Source: Wuchereria bancrofti (Eukaryota; Nematoda; Chromadorea; Rhabditida; Onchocercidae). From it: a stretch of 64,000 bases of DNA. The notes under the pieces are model-generated. The model saw only the letters and a list, made by a program, of their open reading frames with translations, was not told where the DNA came from and made no database searches. The stretch spans positions 812,440 to 876,439 of the forward strand of contig SSBO01000013.1 in the NCBI GenBank assembly GCA_005281725.1. Reading direction: 5' to 3'. The translations under genes were made by a program, and so were the position numbers. The stretch's first letter is position 1; the number at the start of each line of letters is the position of its first letter. Shown in pieces: positions 23,596 to 37,000 of the stretch.

Positions 23596-25880
23596 TTAAT
23601 GATAATAAAAATTAAGTAAATATGATTTTGAAATATATTACACTTTCTTTATATGTCCCTCACTCTCTTTGCCCCTCCTTGTCTTTTTTTATCTGTTTGA
23701 TTGTTAATGAGAAAAGAAAGAATCTTGCAGAGTTTTTTTCTATTAAAATTATATTTGCAGTTTTTTTCAAATCAGGATTATTTTCTTTTTTCTCTCAAAA
23801 CCAGAAAAATAAATCAAATTTAGCTTATTACACACATTAAAATTGAAAATTAAATTAATCATTTTCATTAATAATTCATTTCATATTTTTATTAATATGA
23901 TTTTAATGCATTATGGTACTATCATATCTTTCCTTTTCACAACACCTTAAAAGATTACTTATCACAATTGGGTACTGTTATATCATATCATATAATTTCT
24001 CCAAAGATACTTTCTCTTATTTATCAAATTTTGGTATATCATATCATATCTCTTCATTGTTTCTTCTCAAATAATCTCTATTTTATTCTCTTTTTCAAGC
24101 AAAGAAAAAAAGATTTGTAAAAGAAAGAAAGAGACGAATGATAAAAAAGAAAAATAAAAATAATAACAGAAAAATGACAGAAATTTTTCCTAATTTTATA
24201 AAAAAATTTAATATAAATATTTTCATCTTTTTTCTTTTTCTTCTTTCATTTATTGACAAATAACAAAAACGAAATATGTCATTTTTGATCATTGAAGTAT
24301 TTTAAGAGGCGCTAATTTGACATTATCGCATCAAACGTTGATGCCGCACAGAAGTAAATAATGTAAGCCCATTAGCGCTCAACTACAATATCACAAAATA
24401 AAGTCTTCAATTATAAATGCCGCTAAATGATCTCTACAAAACTATCATCCTTCCTTAAATTCTAGTCCAATACCTAATTTTCCTTTTATTGCTATTGTTG
24501 TCGTTGTTGCTATTATTAGGACTGTTGTTATTGTTGTTGTTGTTTGGCGGTAACAGTATAGTAGTGCTTAATGATTAATGTAATATAAGCCTGTAAAATA
24601 TCACAAATATAACGAAGTTTTTTTTCTTTTTGAGTTAATAAGTAATAATATGTAATCTCAAGGTAAACTTCAAATAATCCAATTGATTTAAAAACCTATA
24701 ATATTTTAATGCCATTGATAATTCAAACTGTTTACTGTTTACAACTTCAGAATTAATTTAGTAAAAGAAGTATTATCGCTTATTTAACTTATCACTATCA
24801 TTGATAGCGCAAAATTTTTCAATTCTAAATTTCCATTAAAGATTGATTTTTCTTATTTTGAAATGGATAACAAACAAAAAATGTTTATTTGGTAATATTT
24901 TGTTAAGCATTAATTACTTGTAATTAAATTGATTGTGATGAGAAATTGTTTTATTCCTTTATTATTACTTAATAATCATTCGTTTGGACTGAAGACTTCA
25001 GTCATTTATTAAATAATATTTAATTATCAATGCAAACTTTAAATGTTTATCGACATGAAATTTATCCATAATTTAATTATTTCATCAAATATGAATATCA
25101 TTTTTATCATATCAGAAATCATTTTAATGAATTTTCATGTTATCAGATATCATTTTGGTAAATTACATAAACAATTACAATTCATTAATTTTTTTGTTTG
25201 TTATTAAAAAGTATTAGGCGATAGATTTTCATAAAACATTTGAAAAAAGCTAACATTGAAAAATTAATCGGTCAAAAAGAAATTTGTTGTTTGAAACGAT
25301 ATCAAATAATTTTAAAGCAAAATATTTTCTTTTATTTTTATTTAAAATTTTTTTTTTGTAGTACTTACAAAGAGATATATTAATTAATACATAGCATTAA
25401 ATGAAGAAGAGAGAAAAAGTTAAAAAAAAAACTTTCTGATTTGTTTCAATTTTTTTCCTCTCACTTTTAATTCATCATTCGGTATTCAATTCAAATATAT
25501 TCCATTATTTACACAAAATAGTATATAAATCAAATATTCTACACAATAAAAAATGAATGATAGATGATTGGATTAAATAATTTTTTAGTGTGAAATGATT
25601 ATGAATTGAAAATGAAGTTATGCATATATATTTTTTTTTGTGTGACACTTTTTATACGGTAGCATTTTTATGAGGTAAGAGAGAAGAAAAAGGTCATCAG
25701 CAATCAGAAATTATAAAACTACAATTCAGAATGTATTGAATGGAAATCTTTTTTTTAATTACAATATGATAAGAAGTTGATTTTTTCTTTGATAAGAAAC
25801 TTGATCATTTCAAAAAAAAAGGAAACAAAAAGAGGAAGAAAACAAAAGTAGGTCAAAAGAAATAAAATATATGAAATGAA
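23596..25880. other. gene desert with one less AT-rich island
   Basis: No gene is seen. The segment 24300-24440 is noticeably richer in G+C (GAGGCGCTAATTTG, CGTTGATGCCGCAC, CCATTAGCGCTCAAC) than anything within 1 kb and carries two AGCGCT/GGCGCTAA-like words flanked by TAAT or ATTAG homeodomain-type cores. It is a candidate regulatory island. A (TTG)n stretch lies at about 24490-24545. Confidence 0.4.
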
Positions 25881-25889
25881 ATGATGACA

Positions 25890-26125
25890 GGAAATAATGA
25901 AAAGTTTGAAAACAATAAAGTAACAATGGAGAATGAAAATTTGGTGACAGCCTTCAGGCCATCTGTGGTTATCACAATAATCCTTCACTCTAATGTCATT
26001 AATTTGCATGCATCTTCCCTTATCAGCTTTCTGATCTATATAAATGTCCTCTTAACACAAATATGTGAATTGTTGGACAACGGGTAATGTCAACAGGTGT
26101 CATATATACCTGTTCATTAATTGCA
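25890..26125. promoter_or_regulatory. candidate cis-regulatory element upstream of the BarH gene
   Basis: An island less AT-rich than its surroundings, dense with known transcription-factor words: CATCTG E-box (25960-25965), GGTTATCAC, ATTAATTTGCATGCAT containing the POU octamer ATTTGCAT (26002-26009) and the palindrome TGCATGCA (26005-26012), CTTATC (GATA type), and AACAGGTGTC facing ACCTGTT (26092-26114), an inverted pair of 7-bp arms around an E2-box. No open frame explains the composition. Assignment to the homeobox gene 8 kb downstream is inference. Confidence 0.4.
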
Positions 26126-29100
26126 CAATACAATGACAATCGATCTTGTTAACGATTTTTTTTTCTCTGAAATGCATTTATTGTTAATTTAATAGTTGAA
26201 ATATTTTGCAAATTGCACAAATATTAATGTTTATTTCGAGTAATTTATAATTTAAAAATAATTTAAAAAATAAACAATTTAATTCTCTGATTGTTAATTT
26301 TTGCATAAAAATGGACCTTTATAGAAGTGATAATGCAATTTGAAGTAAATGGACTCATGCAGAAGTAAGAAAATGATGTAATTTAATTGATAAATTTAAT
26401 TATAAATTATAAAACGTAACAATCAGAAATTTTGGATCATTCGAGTCGAAATTAAATTAAATGTATTTCATATACATACATGCATATATATATAAAGTAA
26501 GAGTAATAGAGATGAAGTAATAAAATTGATACATTTATATAAATATAATGATCTATCGATCATTTAACGACATGTCGTACTTGATTACAAATGATATATC
26601 CATAGATTTTTTAACTTTATCTTAAAATTTGGTATTTCACTCTGGAATTTTTTCCATACATTTTTTTTTTCAACTAAATTAATTTTCAAATCCTTAAAAT
26701 TGAAAACAAACTGCAGAACTAATTAAGTACTATCATAGTTTAGTTAAAGTTGAAAATTAATTATGAGACAAATTGAGGGAATCATAATTTGGGTAGGATG
26801 AAAAAAATGAAAAACGAGACGAAATAATCTAATTAACTATGAAACTAATACAATGAATTATTGAAGTAAATATGAGAAGGAAAAATGAAAATAAATACTT
26901 TCGGTATTTAAATGTTATGCTATTCATTTAAAAGATTGCATAATATGAGTCGATGGAGCAATTTTGAGCGGTCAATGAAAAGTAAAAAGGTGATTGTTTA
27001 ACGATAATTGTCGAATTCATCTGAAACATAATTGTATTGTAATTAATTTAGTCAGTAATCATAATTAAGTTCTTACCCATCTTCAGTGTGTTGTATTATT
27101 TCTAGTATTTTTGCTAAACTTCAAATTTTGCTACTAGAATTAATCAAAATTAAAAACTGTTAAAAAATGAATTTTTCACGTTCTAATTAATAACAAGTTT
27201 ATTACACGATTAATTTTTATTAAGAGAAATAATTAATTAACAAAATTTACTTTAATATTTTTTCAAAAAAAAAGGAAAAAGAAACTAAAAATCTAACTTA
27301 TGCAAGCATGTAAATTAATTACAATTATTTTTCTTATCAAATATTTTATTTTTCAAATGCGTCTATTAATTTCAAGAAAAAAGTGCAAAAGAATAAAACT
27401 GAGAAAATTATTCAATTTTGATTTTTTTTCTGTTACCTATCAATTACTTGTGGTAGAATAGAATAATTTAAAATTTTATATTGAAAAATTCAAAATTTGT
27501 ACCTTTTTTCCTTCTTTTTTTTGAAAGATAATTCATTTTTTTCCCAAGAGAAAGTAATGATTCGTTTTTTTCTTATAGATACCGCTTTAAAACGGATAAT
27601 TATTTTTGCACCTGTTTTTGATGATAGTATCCCTCACACAATGTACTCTCTCTTTTTTTCTTACCTATCTATTCAAAATGAACCATTTCAACCAAAATAT
27701 TTCGTGTCATACCAATTGCGCTTTAGTAACTATTTGTTGTAAATATCAGAATATTTTTTCTTCTTTCCCTTCCATTTCTTTAGTTAACTTTCGGTAGGAT
27801 ATATGTATGACTATGAGGCGGAAAATGGTCTTTAAGTCATTTTAATTATTGCTATTTCGGCACTAATTGAGAAAGGTTAAAAGGGCATAACACGATAACA
27901 AAGAAAAGAATGGCGGTATTGGTTAGAATGGAATGAAATGATGAAAAAAATGGAAGTATGCAACAATTTGATTTCTTAATCATCGTTATTATTACTGTTA
28001 TTTCAACCTTATCATTATATACCCTTAATTAATTATAATTAATTTGACGAATCTAATTGATATTTTCATGACCTTTGTAGGCTTCGAAAATAATTGATGA
28101 TGTTTTAGAATGTGATCAGATATTAAAAGGTTTTTGATTTCTTAAGAAAAATAATTATTTAGTAGAATATAATATGCAATATGGACACTGTATTTTTTTT
28201 TTCATTTTTTGTTTTGATAATAAAAATTGATTGGTTAATGAATTTTTTAAAATAGGTTGATTTTAAGATATCTTTCTTATTTGTTTCAATGAATTGTGAA
28301 CTATAAAATATATTAATTTTAATATAGCTTGTTCATGTTAAAAAAGAAATGCATGATATTTCAACAACCATACAAAAAAAGAACGATTGAAGCTGATTAA
28401 TTTTTAAAATAAATTCCCTAAAAAAGCCTTTCAGTTTATAATATTCAAATAATATATATTTAAATTTGATCTTCATTTTTCTCCACCAATTTTCTCTCAT
28501 TGATAATGTAACGATTCTTCAATGGAATTTTTTCCTGTTTTAAAATAATTAAGATAAGTTGGTGGAGAAAAAAAACTTTTAATTAACTCGTAATGAAATA
28601 ATAAATATCAAAATACAACGATAATTTAGACATAATTAAAATTGCTAATATCCGACGAAAGAAATAGTATTATGTGAACAACGTTTACTGCGAATAACGA
28701 GAAATAAATAAAAAAAAAGAAAAAAAAACAAAATTTAAAACGAGTAATTATGAGCATATTATTTATCAATTCTTACACATTTATCGTACTCTATAAAAAT
28801 AATTGGTGTTATTATTGTCATTATTATTATTTCGCTAATAAATGGATTATAAACAATAAATAACTAATATTGTTATTCTCATTTATTGTTGCTATTGCTA
28901 TTATCATTATTGTTATTACTATTATCACTATTATTATTACTCATTGAGTAAAAAATGAATTGTAATTAATAGTTGATGAATATAACATTATCATCAAAGT
29001 TTTTACCCAAAAAATGGAACATAATTGATGAATAACTAAGTTAAAGTTAGAGTATAATTTAGTAGGTGAATAGATGGTTAGATAGCATATTAGTGTAGCA

Positions 29101-30280
29101 TAGCAATTATCACAATCTTTCATTGATATATTATTATTAACTCACTCATGTTTTTACTCTTCAAGGTCTTTTTCTTTTTTCTTTTTTTTTTGTTAACTTT
29201 CATACCATCACATACCTCTCCCTCTCTTCTTTTTTTCTACCCTCATTTTTACCCATTTTCTCATCTACAATTCATTTACCCGTGATATTTCTTATTAGTG
29301 AAGAGAAGAAATATTTAAAAAGCTCTCTCATAAAATATAATTCATTTTCGTATGAACCAAGCATTCCATACTATCTAATAATTTCCTTTTTCCTCTTTTT
29401 TCTTTCTCTCACTTAAAATTTAAACAAAGTAATCACAGAGAAAAAAAGTTCTTTCATTGTCGAAAATAATTACTACAACAAAAATTTTTATCATAAAAGT
29501 AATAATAATAAAAATGGATGGAAAAAAGAAGCATTTGAAAGAAAAAAAATTACTTTAAGAAAAAAAGTGGAAAAAGAAAACGGAAATAAAATTTAAAAAA
29601 AAAATTGAAAAAAAGAAGCAAGAAGTTATATATACAGTTTCCGGAAAATATTCATTTTCAAACCGAAAATTATATACTAAACGATGAGAAAATTGTAAAA
29701 TTCCTTAACAAATTTATTAACGCTTTTGACAATTTTCCTTTTTTTATCAACCTTTCACTCTTAAAAACGAAAAAAAAAATTAGCGCGAATTAGTCGATTC
29801 CTTTTTAGCACTTTCACTGCAAAAACAATAATAGTGACAACAACAACAGCAATTACCACTGCTACAATAACTGATATAATTGAAAAATTTTTATTTCACT
29901 GATAACATTTAATGTTACTTTGCTTTTTCTTTTTAACAATACCACCAACAAAACAAAAAAAATCAGTAATGGAAATTGAGTATTTAAAATGTTTCTTATT
30001 GAATTTTCATATGTTTGACAAAAGTGAAAAAGCAAAAAGTCTGATAGATTGTTAAAATTCGTAATTTGTTTTCGTGAATATTAGTGATTGAAATAAAAGG
30101 GAAGAAACTAGCTTGTTATCATTATCACTAGCACTATCATTACTATTATCATTGTATCATTGTCACTATCGTCATTATTGCACAAAATATACTTTGGTTA
30201 GTTTCGTATATCAATGACTTTCAAAAACACCAGTTTGAAGTATGAAATTACTAAAATCTATAATATTTTCCAGAACTGAT
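26126..30280. other. gene desert, no coding signal seen
   Basis: AT-rich sequence without supportable exons. Interrupted ATT/TTA triplet repeats occur at about 28790-28950 and a related ATC/ATT stretch at 30115-30180. Oligo-A and oligo-T runs are frequent. Confidence 0.5.
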
Positions 30281-30287
30281 CTAGGAG

Positions 30288-30478
30288 CATATGTGTGTAT
30301 GTATGTGTGTCGTGTCTGTGTGTGGACAAAAATATATGTGTTAATGTGTATGTTTGCATTTGTGTATGTATATGCTTCTATGTTGTTTATATGTATGTGT
30401 ATATATCTTTGTATGTATGTGTGCATGGATATATGTGTAACTATGCAAAAGTATATGCATGTATGTGTATGTGTAAAT
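30288..30478. repeat. (TGTA/TGTG)n purine-pyrimidine alternating repeat
   Basis: About 190 bp of imperfect TATG, TGTG and TGTATG units on the plus strand. Both strands stay open, giving Cys/Val/Tyr-rich and His/Thr/Ile-rich frames that are artefacts of the repeat. Alternating purine-pyrimidine sequence of this kind can adopt Z-form DNA. Confidence 0.85.
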
Positions 30479-31199
30479 TTCCGGAACAAAAAAAAAAGAG
30501 TCTTAACAGAATCAGTAAATATTTAGAAAAGTAGGAGACGAAAATCTCAAATGTATTTGATTAGAAAATAAAAGAAATTTCACCAAAAATGATTCAAATA
30601 TTTATGTTATTAGAATTATTTTTAAAAATTGGTGAAGAAAAATTAAGAAATACCATAAAAAACTGTTTTTCATTACGGTAAATGTGCATAATTACAGTAA
30701 ATATTTATTTAAAAAATAATTTTCACCCATTTTTTTCTTGCACTGAATTATTTTTTTTTAAATTTCATTTCTAATATGCAATACAAGTTAGAGAGAAAAA
30801 TAAAAAAATGAATGCTTTTTTTTCATAAATTATTTACTCAATTTATTCAACCACAAAAAATATATACAAAATTAAATGAAAAAAATAGGTGAAAAATAAA
30901 ATATGAGATTTAATGTTAACAGTAATAATTGGAAATAATTTTGCAATAAATTAACAAAAAAAAAATCACTGAAATGAAAAAAAAAACTTTTTTTCCAAAT
31001 TACTTCAAATCTTAATTCATAATTAATAATATTAAAAGTTCAATAATTTTCTTTCACTTCCTCTTTGTTCCATTTCTTTCTATCTTCTTACCTGTCCCAA
31101 TTAAATCTTAATTAATAACTATATAATGTGTTTAGGTATGATATGTAAATGGGATAATATATTTGTATGTGAAATGTATATATATATGAAATATATCTT

Positions 31200-31690
31200 T
31201 TGATGCCCTCTTGTCCACCTCTGTCTCATCTGCGCCACTCCCCGACCCTCTATAATTGGATTTTAATAATACCACAGCACACCTCGATGAACGCAATAGT
31301 GAATCTTGCCATTCACTGATGCATGTGCATCTTTGTGAGTTAATGTACGTAAACGTACGTGAATGTCTATAAGAAGTTAGTAATGTGGCCCCCGCATCTA
31401 ATGGTGGTTTCGAGAGAGCTCCACCCTAAAATGAACAAAATAGCCAATGAGAGACATTATAATGGCTGTTTAGTTCCAAAATGATGGCAATCAAAGCTAT
31501 TCGTTGCCCTATTAGATGTGCGCTACTGTCGTCCCACCCCAAAACGTCCTCTCTCAGTCCCATTACGGTGACTTGATCAGCTTCTCTTCTAATAATATTC
31601 TCTCCTTTCTTCTCTCTCTCTCTCTCTCTCTCTGTTTCACTCTCATCATTCGTGTTGTTATTGTACATTGTTGTTGTTGTCGCTGGTTGT
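31200..31690. promoter_or_regulatory. less AT-rich island, candidate regulatory element or distal promoter of the BarH gene
   Basis: This is the clearest break in the AT-rich desert. It contains CCTCTGTCTCATCTGCGCC, CCCCGACCC, ATAATTGGATT (homeodomain core), TGATGCATGTGCATC, the inverted pair GTACGT/ACGTAC with ACGTACGT (31345-31360), GTGGCCCCCGCATC, then a (CT)n run at about 31608-31632 and (GTTGTT)n at 31665-31695. Pyrimidine CT tracts are common near nematode promoters. No exon was found in it on either strand. It lies about 2.4 kb before the first known BarH exon. Confidence 0.4.
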
Positions 31691-31699
31691 TGTTTAAAG

Positions 31700-34052
31700 T
31701 ATTATTCTTATTCGGTATTTAATTGCTTCATCTGGATTTCTGTTTTTATTTATGTTCATAAATGCTAGTGCATATTTATGAATAGTTTAGGTTTTATTTG
31801 TTATTTTCTTGATGAATTTAAATCTCTAAATGTTTCTATAGATGACAATAATTCACTGATTTTGAAAATTTCTAAAGTTTTTAATTAAATTACTTGACTT
31901 GTTTTACCAGAATATCAATTTTCCAATTAATAGTAATAATTTCAGAAATTTTCTTAAAATCTCTTTAACACACTCATCTCTAAATTTAAATTTTAAATAT
32001 GACAAACTTCTAACTATATCGTAAATATCTAGCCTAATAATTTTCCTTATCTTTTCATTTATTATAATTTTCATTCGAATATTGTTGAAAAGAATAAATG
32101 GTAAAACAGGTAGGCATAATTAATTGCTAAGTTACTCATTATTTCATGAATATATATACTGAATAGTTAAATATGAATCAATATTGAAAATTGTGTAGCA
32201 ATTCAATAGGTTTAAGTATTTGTAATTGTATTTTAAATGTTGACGTGGAGAAAATGAAATTATCTCAAGCAAGTTTGAACATTTTATGAGTAAATTTTTG
32301 ACTGCATTAAAAACGTGCAATTTTCACTTCAAATAATCTTTCAGTCACTAAATTGAAGGAAAAATTGTAAGAAAACACTTTCGAAATTAATTCCTAAATA
32401 GTAAATTTTATTCATCCTAAATTGTCTATCATTTTCTCATTCTTTTTCAGTTTCTAATCAATTAGTTATCATAATTTAAAATTAAAATTACATTTAAACT
32501 TAAATTTTTCTTTTTTTATTCAAATGTAAAAAATAGTTCAAATGAATTCGCGAAAATTAAATTCAAAAATATAACAATAAAAAATTTTCAACTAACAAAT
32601 GTTAATTTAGCTTTAAAAAATTTTCGACTAACAAATGTTAATTTAGCTTCTCCTTCCTTTTTGTTTTGTTAAATAATTTAATTATTTGATTTTTGTAAAC
32701 AAATAGCATTTTTGAACATTATTTTTCAGTGAAAAAAAAATGATTTTCTAGTTAAGAATTGAAAAAAAGAACTGAAAAAATGATATTTATAAAATTTTGA
32801 AAGTTAAATTTTTTTTTAACAACTTATAATAAATTATACATCTAATAAGAGTTGTAATGATGCATTCTGGTTGGTAACTTTACTAACAATAGTTTATTAT
32901 AGATAATAAATATATATAAAGTTAAAAAATGATCACAACTCCCTTCTGAATGATAATAGCAGAGAGCAGCGGGAATTGATTGAGGAGGAAAAGGAAATAA
33001 ATGAATTGTGAGGAGCGGAATGTGATGCAAACTAAGCAAAATAGGACAAAAAGCTCATAATTAAACTTGTTATCAAATTATTGGTTAATTTGTTAATTCA
33101 AAAAATGAAAAAAATAAAAAAGCAAAATTATGCTGCAAAATTTACTTCAAATGTTTTTCAAAAAAAAAAATGTTAATCATACATAATAGTTGTCACCTGT
33201 AAAAATTACCCATCATTAACTTGAAAAGAAAAAATTGACATTTTTTCATTCAATTTATCATTTATTACCATAACCTGTATTGATATATTTATGAATATTA
33301 TGATCATGTAAATGAAATATATAATGTAACCTGAAATTTTATTGATTAATTAATTTGTTGCTATTTAATCATTTAAATTTTAATTCATTTTCCTTGCAAA
33401 ATGAAACGAAAATGACAAGAAATTAATATAGCTAATTATTTTTTTTTAAAAACATTATATTTGGAAAAAATAAAATCAAGCAAAAGTTGTAATTAATAAA
33501 ATCCACTAGTAATAATAAATTACATTTTGAAGCAATACTAGATGGAATTTGGAGTAAAAAAAGTAAATACTAATAAATCTGCATAAAACTAATTTTAATT
33601 TAAAGCACTAGCAGGATTGATTTGATTTAATAAATTAGTTTTGAAGTGCTATAAAATGAGGAAATGACAAATTTATATACTCAAAATTATATACTTAGCA
33701 TTCATTTTAGTTAGTCTATTTTATTTTCAAAGTGATCAAATACTACTGTATCCGTAATATTCAATATTGTTATCATTTAAAAAAAGAAAAAGAAATGAAG
33801 GTGTAAACAAATTAGCTTTAACATTTCGATGACTTCCGAAATTAATTATTTTTTATCTATTTTCATTTTTTCATCAATTTTTTTGAGTTTTTGTTTTTAT
33901 AAAACTTTTTCAAGTTAATCAATATTTAGTATGAATTTTATTCATAATTTATTACTTTATTAATCAATGTTGACTTCTATCAATTATAAGTGCAGTCAAT
34001 ATTTTGATAAAAATCAATTAATAATCGAGTGTGGAAATTTTGATTGTTGCAG
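31700..34052. other. BarH 5' flank, no exon found
   Basis: AT-rich noncoding sequence leading to a TTGTTGCAG acceptor (AG at 34051-34052) seven bases before the first BarH ATG. No upstream coding exon with a matching phase was found, so the acceptor is probably a trans-splice site or the end of a 5'UTR intron. Confidence 0.45.
32583..32650. repeat. short direct tandem duplication
   Basis: The phrase AAATTTTC(A/G)ACTAACAAATG followed by TTAATTTAGCTT occurs twice in immediate succession with a one-base difference. It is a recent local duplication in noncoding DNA with no visible function. Confidence 0.75.
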
Positions 34053-34058
34053 AAGGTA

Positions 34059-37000
34059 ATGAATCTATTGGATCCACGACAATTAATGATGAATTCGTTT
34101 GCGTACAGTGTGGTGGATCCGGCAACGATAGCACTATTAAATACAACATCCGGCACACAAAATAGTAGTGCCGGAAAAATTGTCACTTCTGCTAATAACT
34201 TACACAGCAGCAATAGTTCGGGTAATAGTAGCTTCCGAATTTCTGATATTCTTGATTCAAATGATGAAAAAGCAAATACAAGTGGTGAAAATGGTTAGTT
34301 ATTAATTTAAAAAGCGAAAACTTCTTTTTTTCAAAATATTTCAGTAAAAAAAATTCAAATTATTTAATAATTCGCTTTTAATTTTAAGAATCTGTTATTA
34401 TAATTTTCTTATTCTTCAGAATAACTTTTTTTTTAATAAACTTTATAAACTTTTTAATATATTTTTAAAAAAATTTGTAAAATTTTATTTTTTCTATTGA
34501 AGAGATAAATACGTAGATAAAAATAAAATATTTGCACTTCTGTAAAGTTAAAAAAACACAGTTAGTGAATTATAATTATTTCTGTCTATTTTATTATTAT
34601 ATGAATATAAATTTGTTTTAATTTAATTAACAAAAACGAAAAAAACTGTAAATTTCAAAAATTTATTTATATTCACTTTACCGTAATTGTAATTTTTTGT
34701 TGCCATAAATCAATATTTTGCATTAAATAAGCAAAATATTTGTCATATTGTTTCTGTTGTACATTAATCAGAAATGTTAAGCTCACCAATAATATAAACA
34801 GGTAATAATAATTTCATTCATTTAACACCTGTCTTAATCATTCATTATATTATCTTATCTTTTTAAGCACAGAGTGAGAAAGTGAAAAAAAATCGGTAAA
34901 AATAATAATTTTTTTTTTCAAGACAATATTAATTATGTTAAATGAATGATATAAAAGCAATAAAATTGTAATAGCTTATTTTTAATTCAATCTAACCGTA
35001 GTCATAATTTAGTGGTGCTGAAGCGGAAAATATCTCTTTCCTAATTTCATCTACCTTTTACCTGCTAATTATTATTAACAAAACCTTTTTCCTTTTTTCT
35101 ATCCTTCCAAATTATTCATTTATTCTATCTTTCAATAATTTACACCTCACCTTTTCCTTTTTTTTTTCTTTTTATTTTTGTTGTTTTCTGCTTTTCTTTT
35201 TAACTAATCTATTTTTAGCAATAACTAATTTATAAGCTGTTCATTACAATTATTAACAATTATTGCTTGTAGTCGGCTTAAATAGATTATCGAAATTATA
35301 AATCATTGAGTGCAGATGGAAGATTGGAAAATTAGGGGATGAAATAATCTTTTTGAAGGATGGTGATATTTTTGTATGGAAGAGAGGATTAACATGCTTT
35401 TAATCTAGGATTAATTAATGAAAAAAAAAATTAGCTATTATATTAGACGGAAGAGAAAAGAAAGGTGAGAAAATTATGGTAGTTATGAAGAAAAAAGCAA
35501 AATAAAGGTAAGATGAGAGATATATGTTCAATGAAAACTTACAATTGATTATGGATTAATTAAACGGATTACTGAAAGATGAGATTTGTTCATTTAATTC
35601 ATTACTCATTTACTAATTACCAACAAAATACTTTTTTAAGCTTTTGTCTTGTCATATGATTGGCTTGTACTATTATTATTGTTATTATCATTATCTTACC
35701 ATATCAATTTGTTACCATATCAATTTTACGGTTCTTAGGGATAATATCAATTGAATAAATGTTTATGTGTGTGTGAAAGCGAGAGAGAGGAAGTAAAAGG
35801 GAAAGAAAGAAATGAGAAAATGTTGTTCAACTGATTGAATAGAAAAATGGAAAAAGGGAAAATTATAGTTTGTCCATTAAAAAAAAAAAACAGAAAACTT
35901 AAAAAGAGATTTTAGGCAAAAAATTACTTTCATTAAATTAAAACTCACCAAAATTTAACTTAATTATAATAATTTTTTCTTGGAATTTATTTTTTTCTAT
36001 AGTTTTTATTGCTTGATTACATTACCATTTAGAAATTTGTCAACCAAATAAATTAGCAGATAAATATTTTCTAATTTTTTTAAATTGGAAAATTAAAATA
36101 TGTAAAGCAGATAAAAATGAAAGCACGAGAATGAAAAGAATAAAAAAATTACTTTGTTAAAAAATGAAAAAGGTAAAAATTGAAAAAAAAAGTGCGATAA
36201 TAATACTTCAGCATGTTGCTAATTCTTTTTTTCTTTAATTTTTACTAAATACTTTTAAAAAAATTTTTTTTAATTGGACAGAAAGAAAGTAAAAGCAAAA
36301 AATGGAAGAAAATTTATTTCCGTTGTTATCATTATAATCAATTATATTATTTAATTCAGAATTATCATCATTGGGTGAGGATGAACGAAGCGGGTCAACG
36401 GAATCACATCGTTCCGGTTACAGTCCACATTCACATTCCTCAATTGGATGTGGTAAAAAAGCTCGTAAAGCACGAACAATTTTTACTGATAAACAATTAC
36501 AAGTATGATGATATGATACAATTAATTTTTCTAGAACATCCTAAAACTTTTACGGCCTTTTTTTTAAAAATTCATAAAAATTAATTCTTTAAAATTTTTC
36601 ATTTTCTTTTTGTTTTTTATATTTTTAGGAATTAGAAGCAACATTTGATAAGCAAAAATATTTGAGTGTGCAAGATCGAATGGATTTAGCCCAACGAATG
36701 GGTCTTTCTGATACACAAGTGAAAACGTGGTATCAAAATCGACGGTAAGTGATTTTTTTTTAAAAAAATATTTTTTCCTTTTAATTTTTTGCTCCTTTTA
36801 ATTTTCTTTCTCTATATTCAATGGCATTACAATGATATTTATTTAATAAATATTTTTAAATGATAGCAATTTTTTAATGTTTTTTTATTATTACATATTA
36901 CTCATTTTCAATAAAAATTGGAATGAATTGAAACTAAAATTGCATTAAAATTTTTTTTATTAAATAACCATTCATAATGGAAAGGAAATCAAGCCATTGT

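Noticed and set aside
30211..30534. Overlapping open frames rich in Cys/Val/Tyr and His/Thr/Ile
   Set aside because: All are produced by the TGTA/TGTG repeat; no splice or start context.
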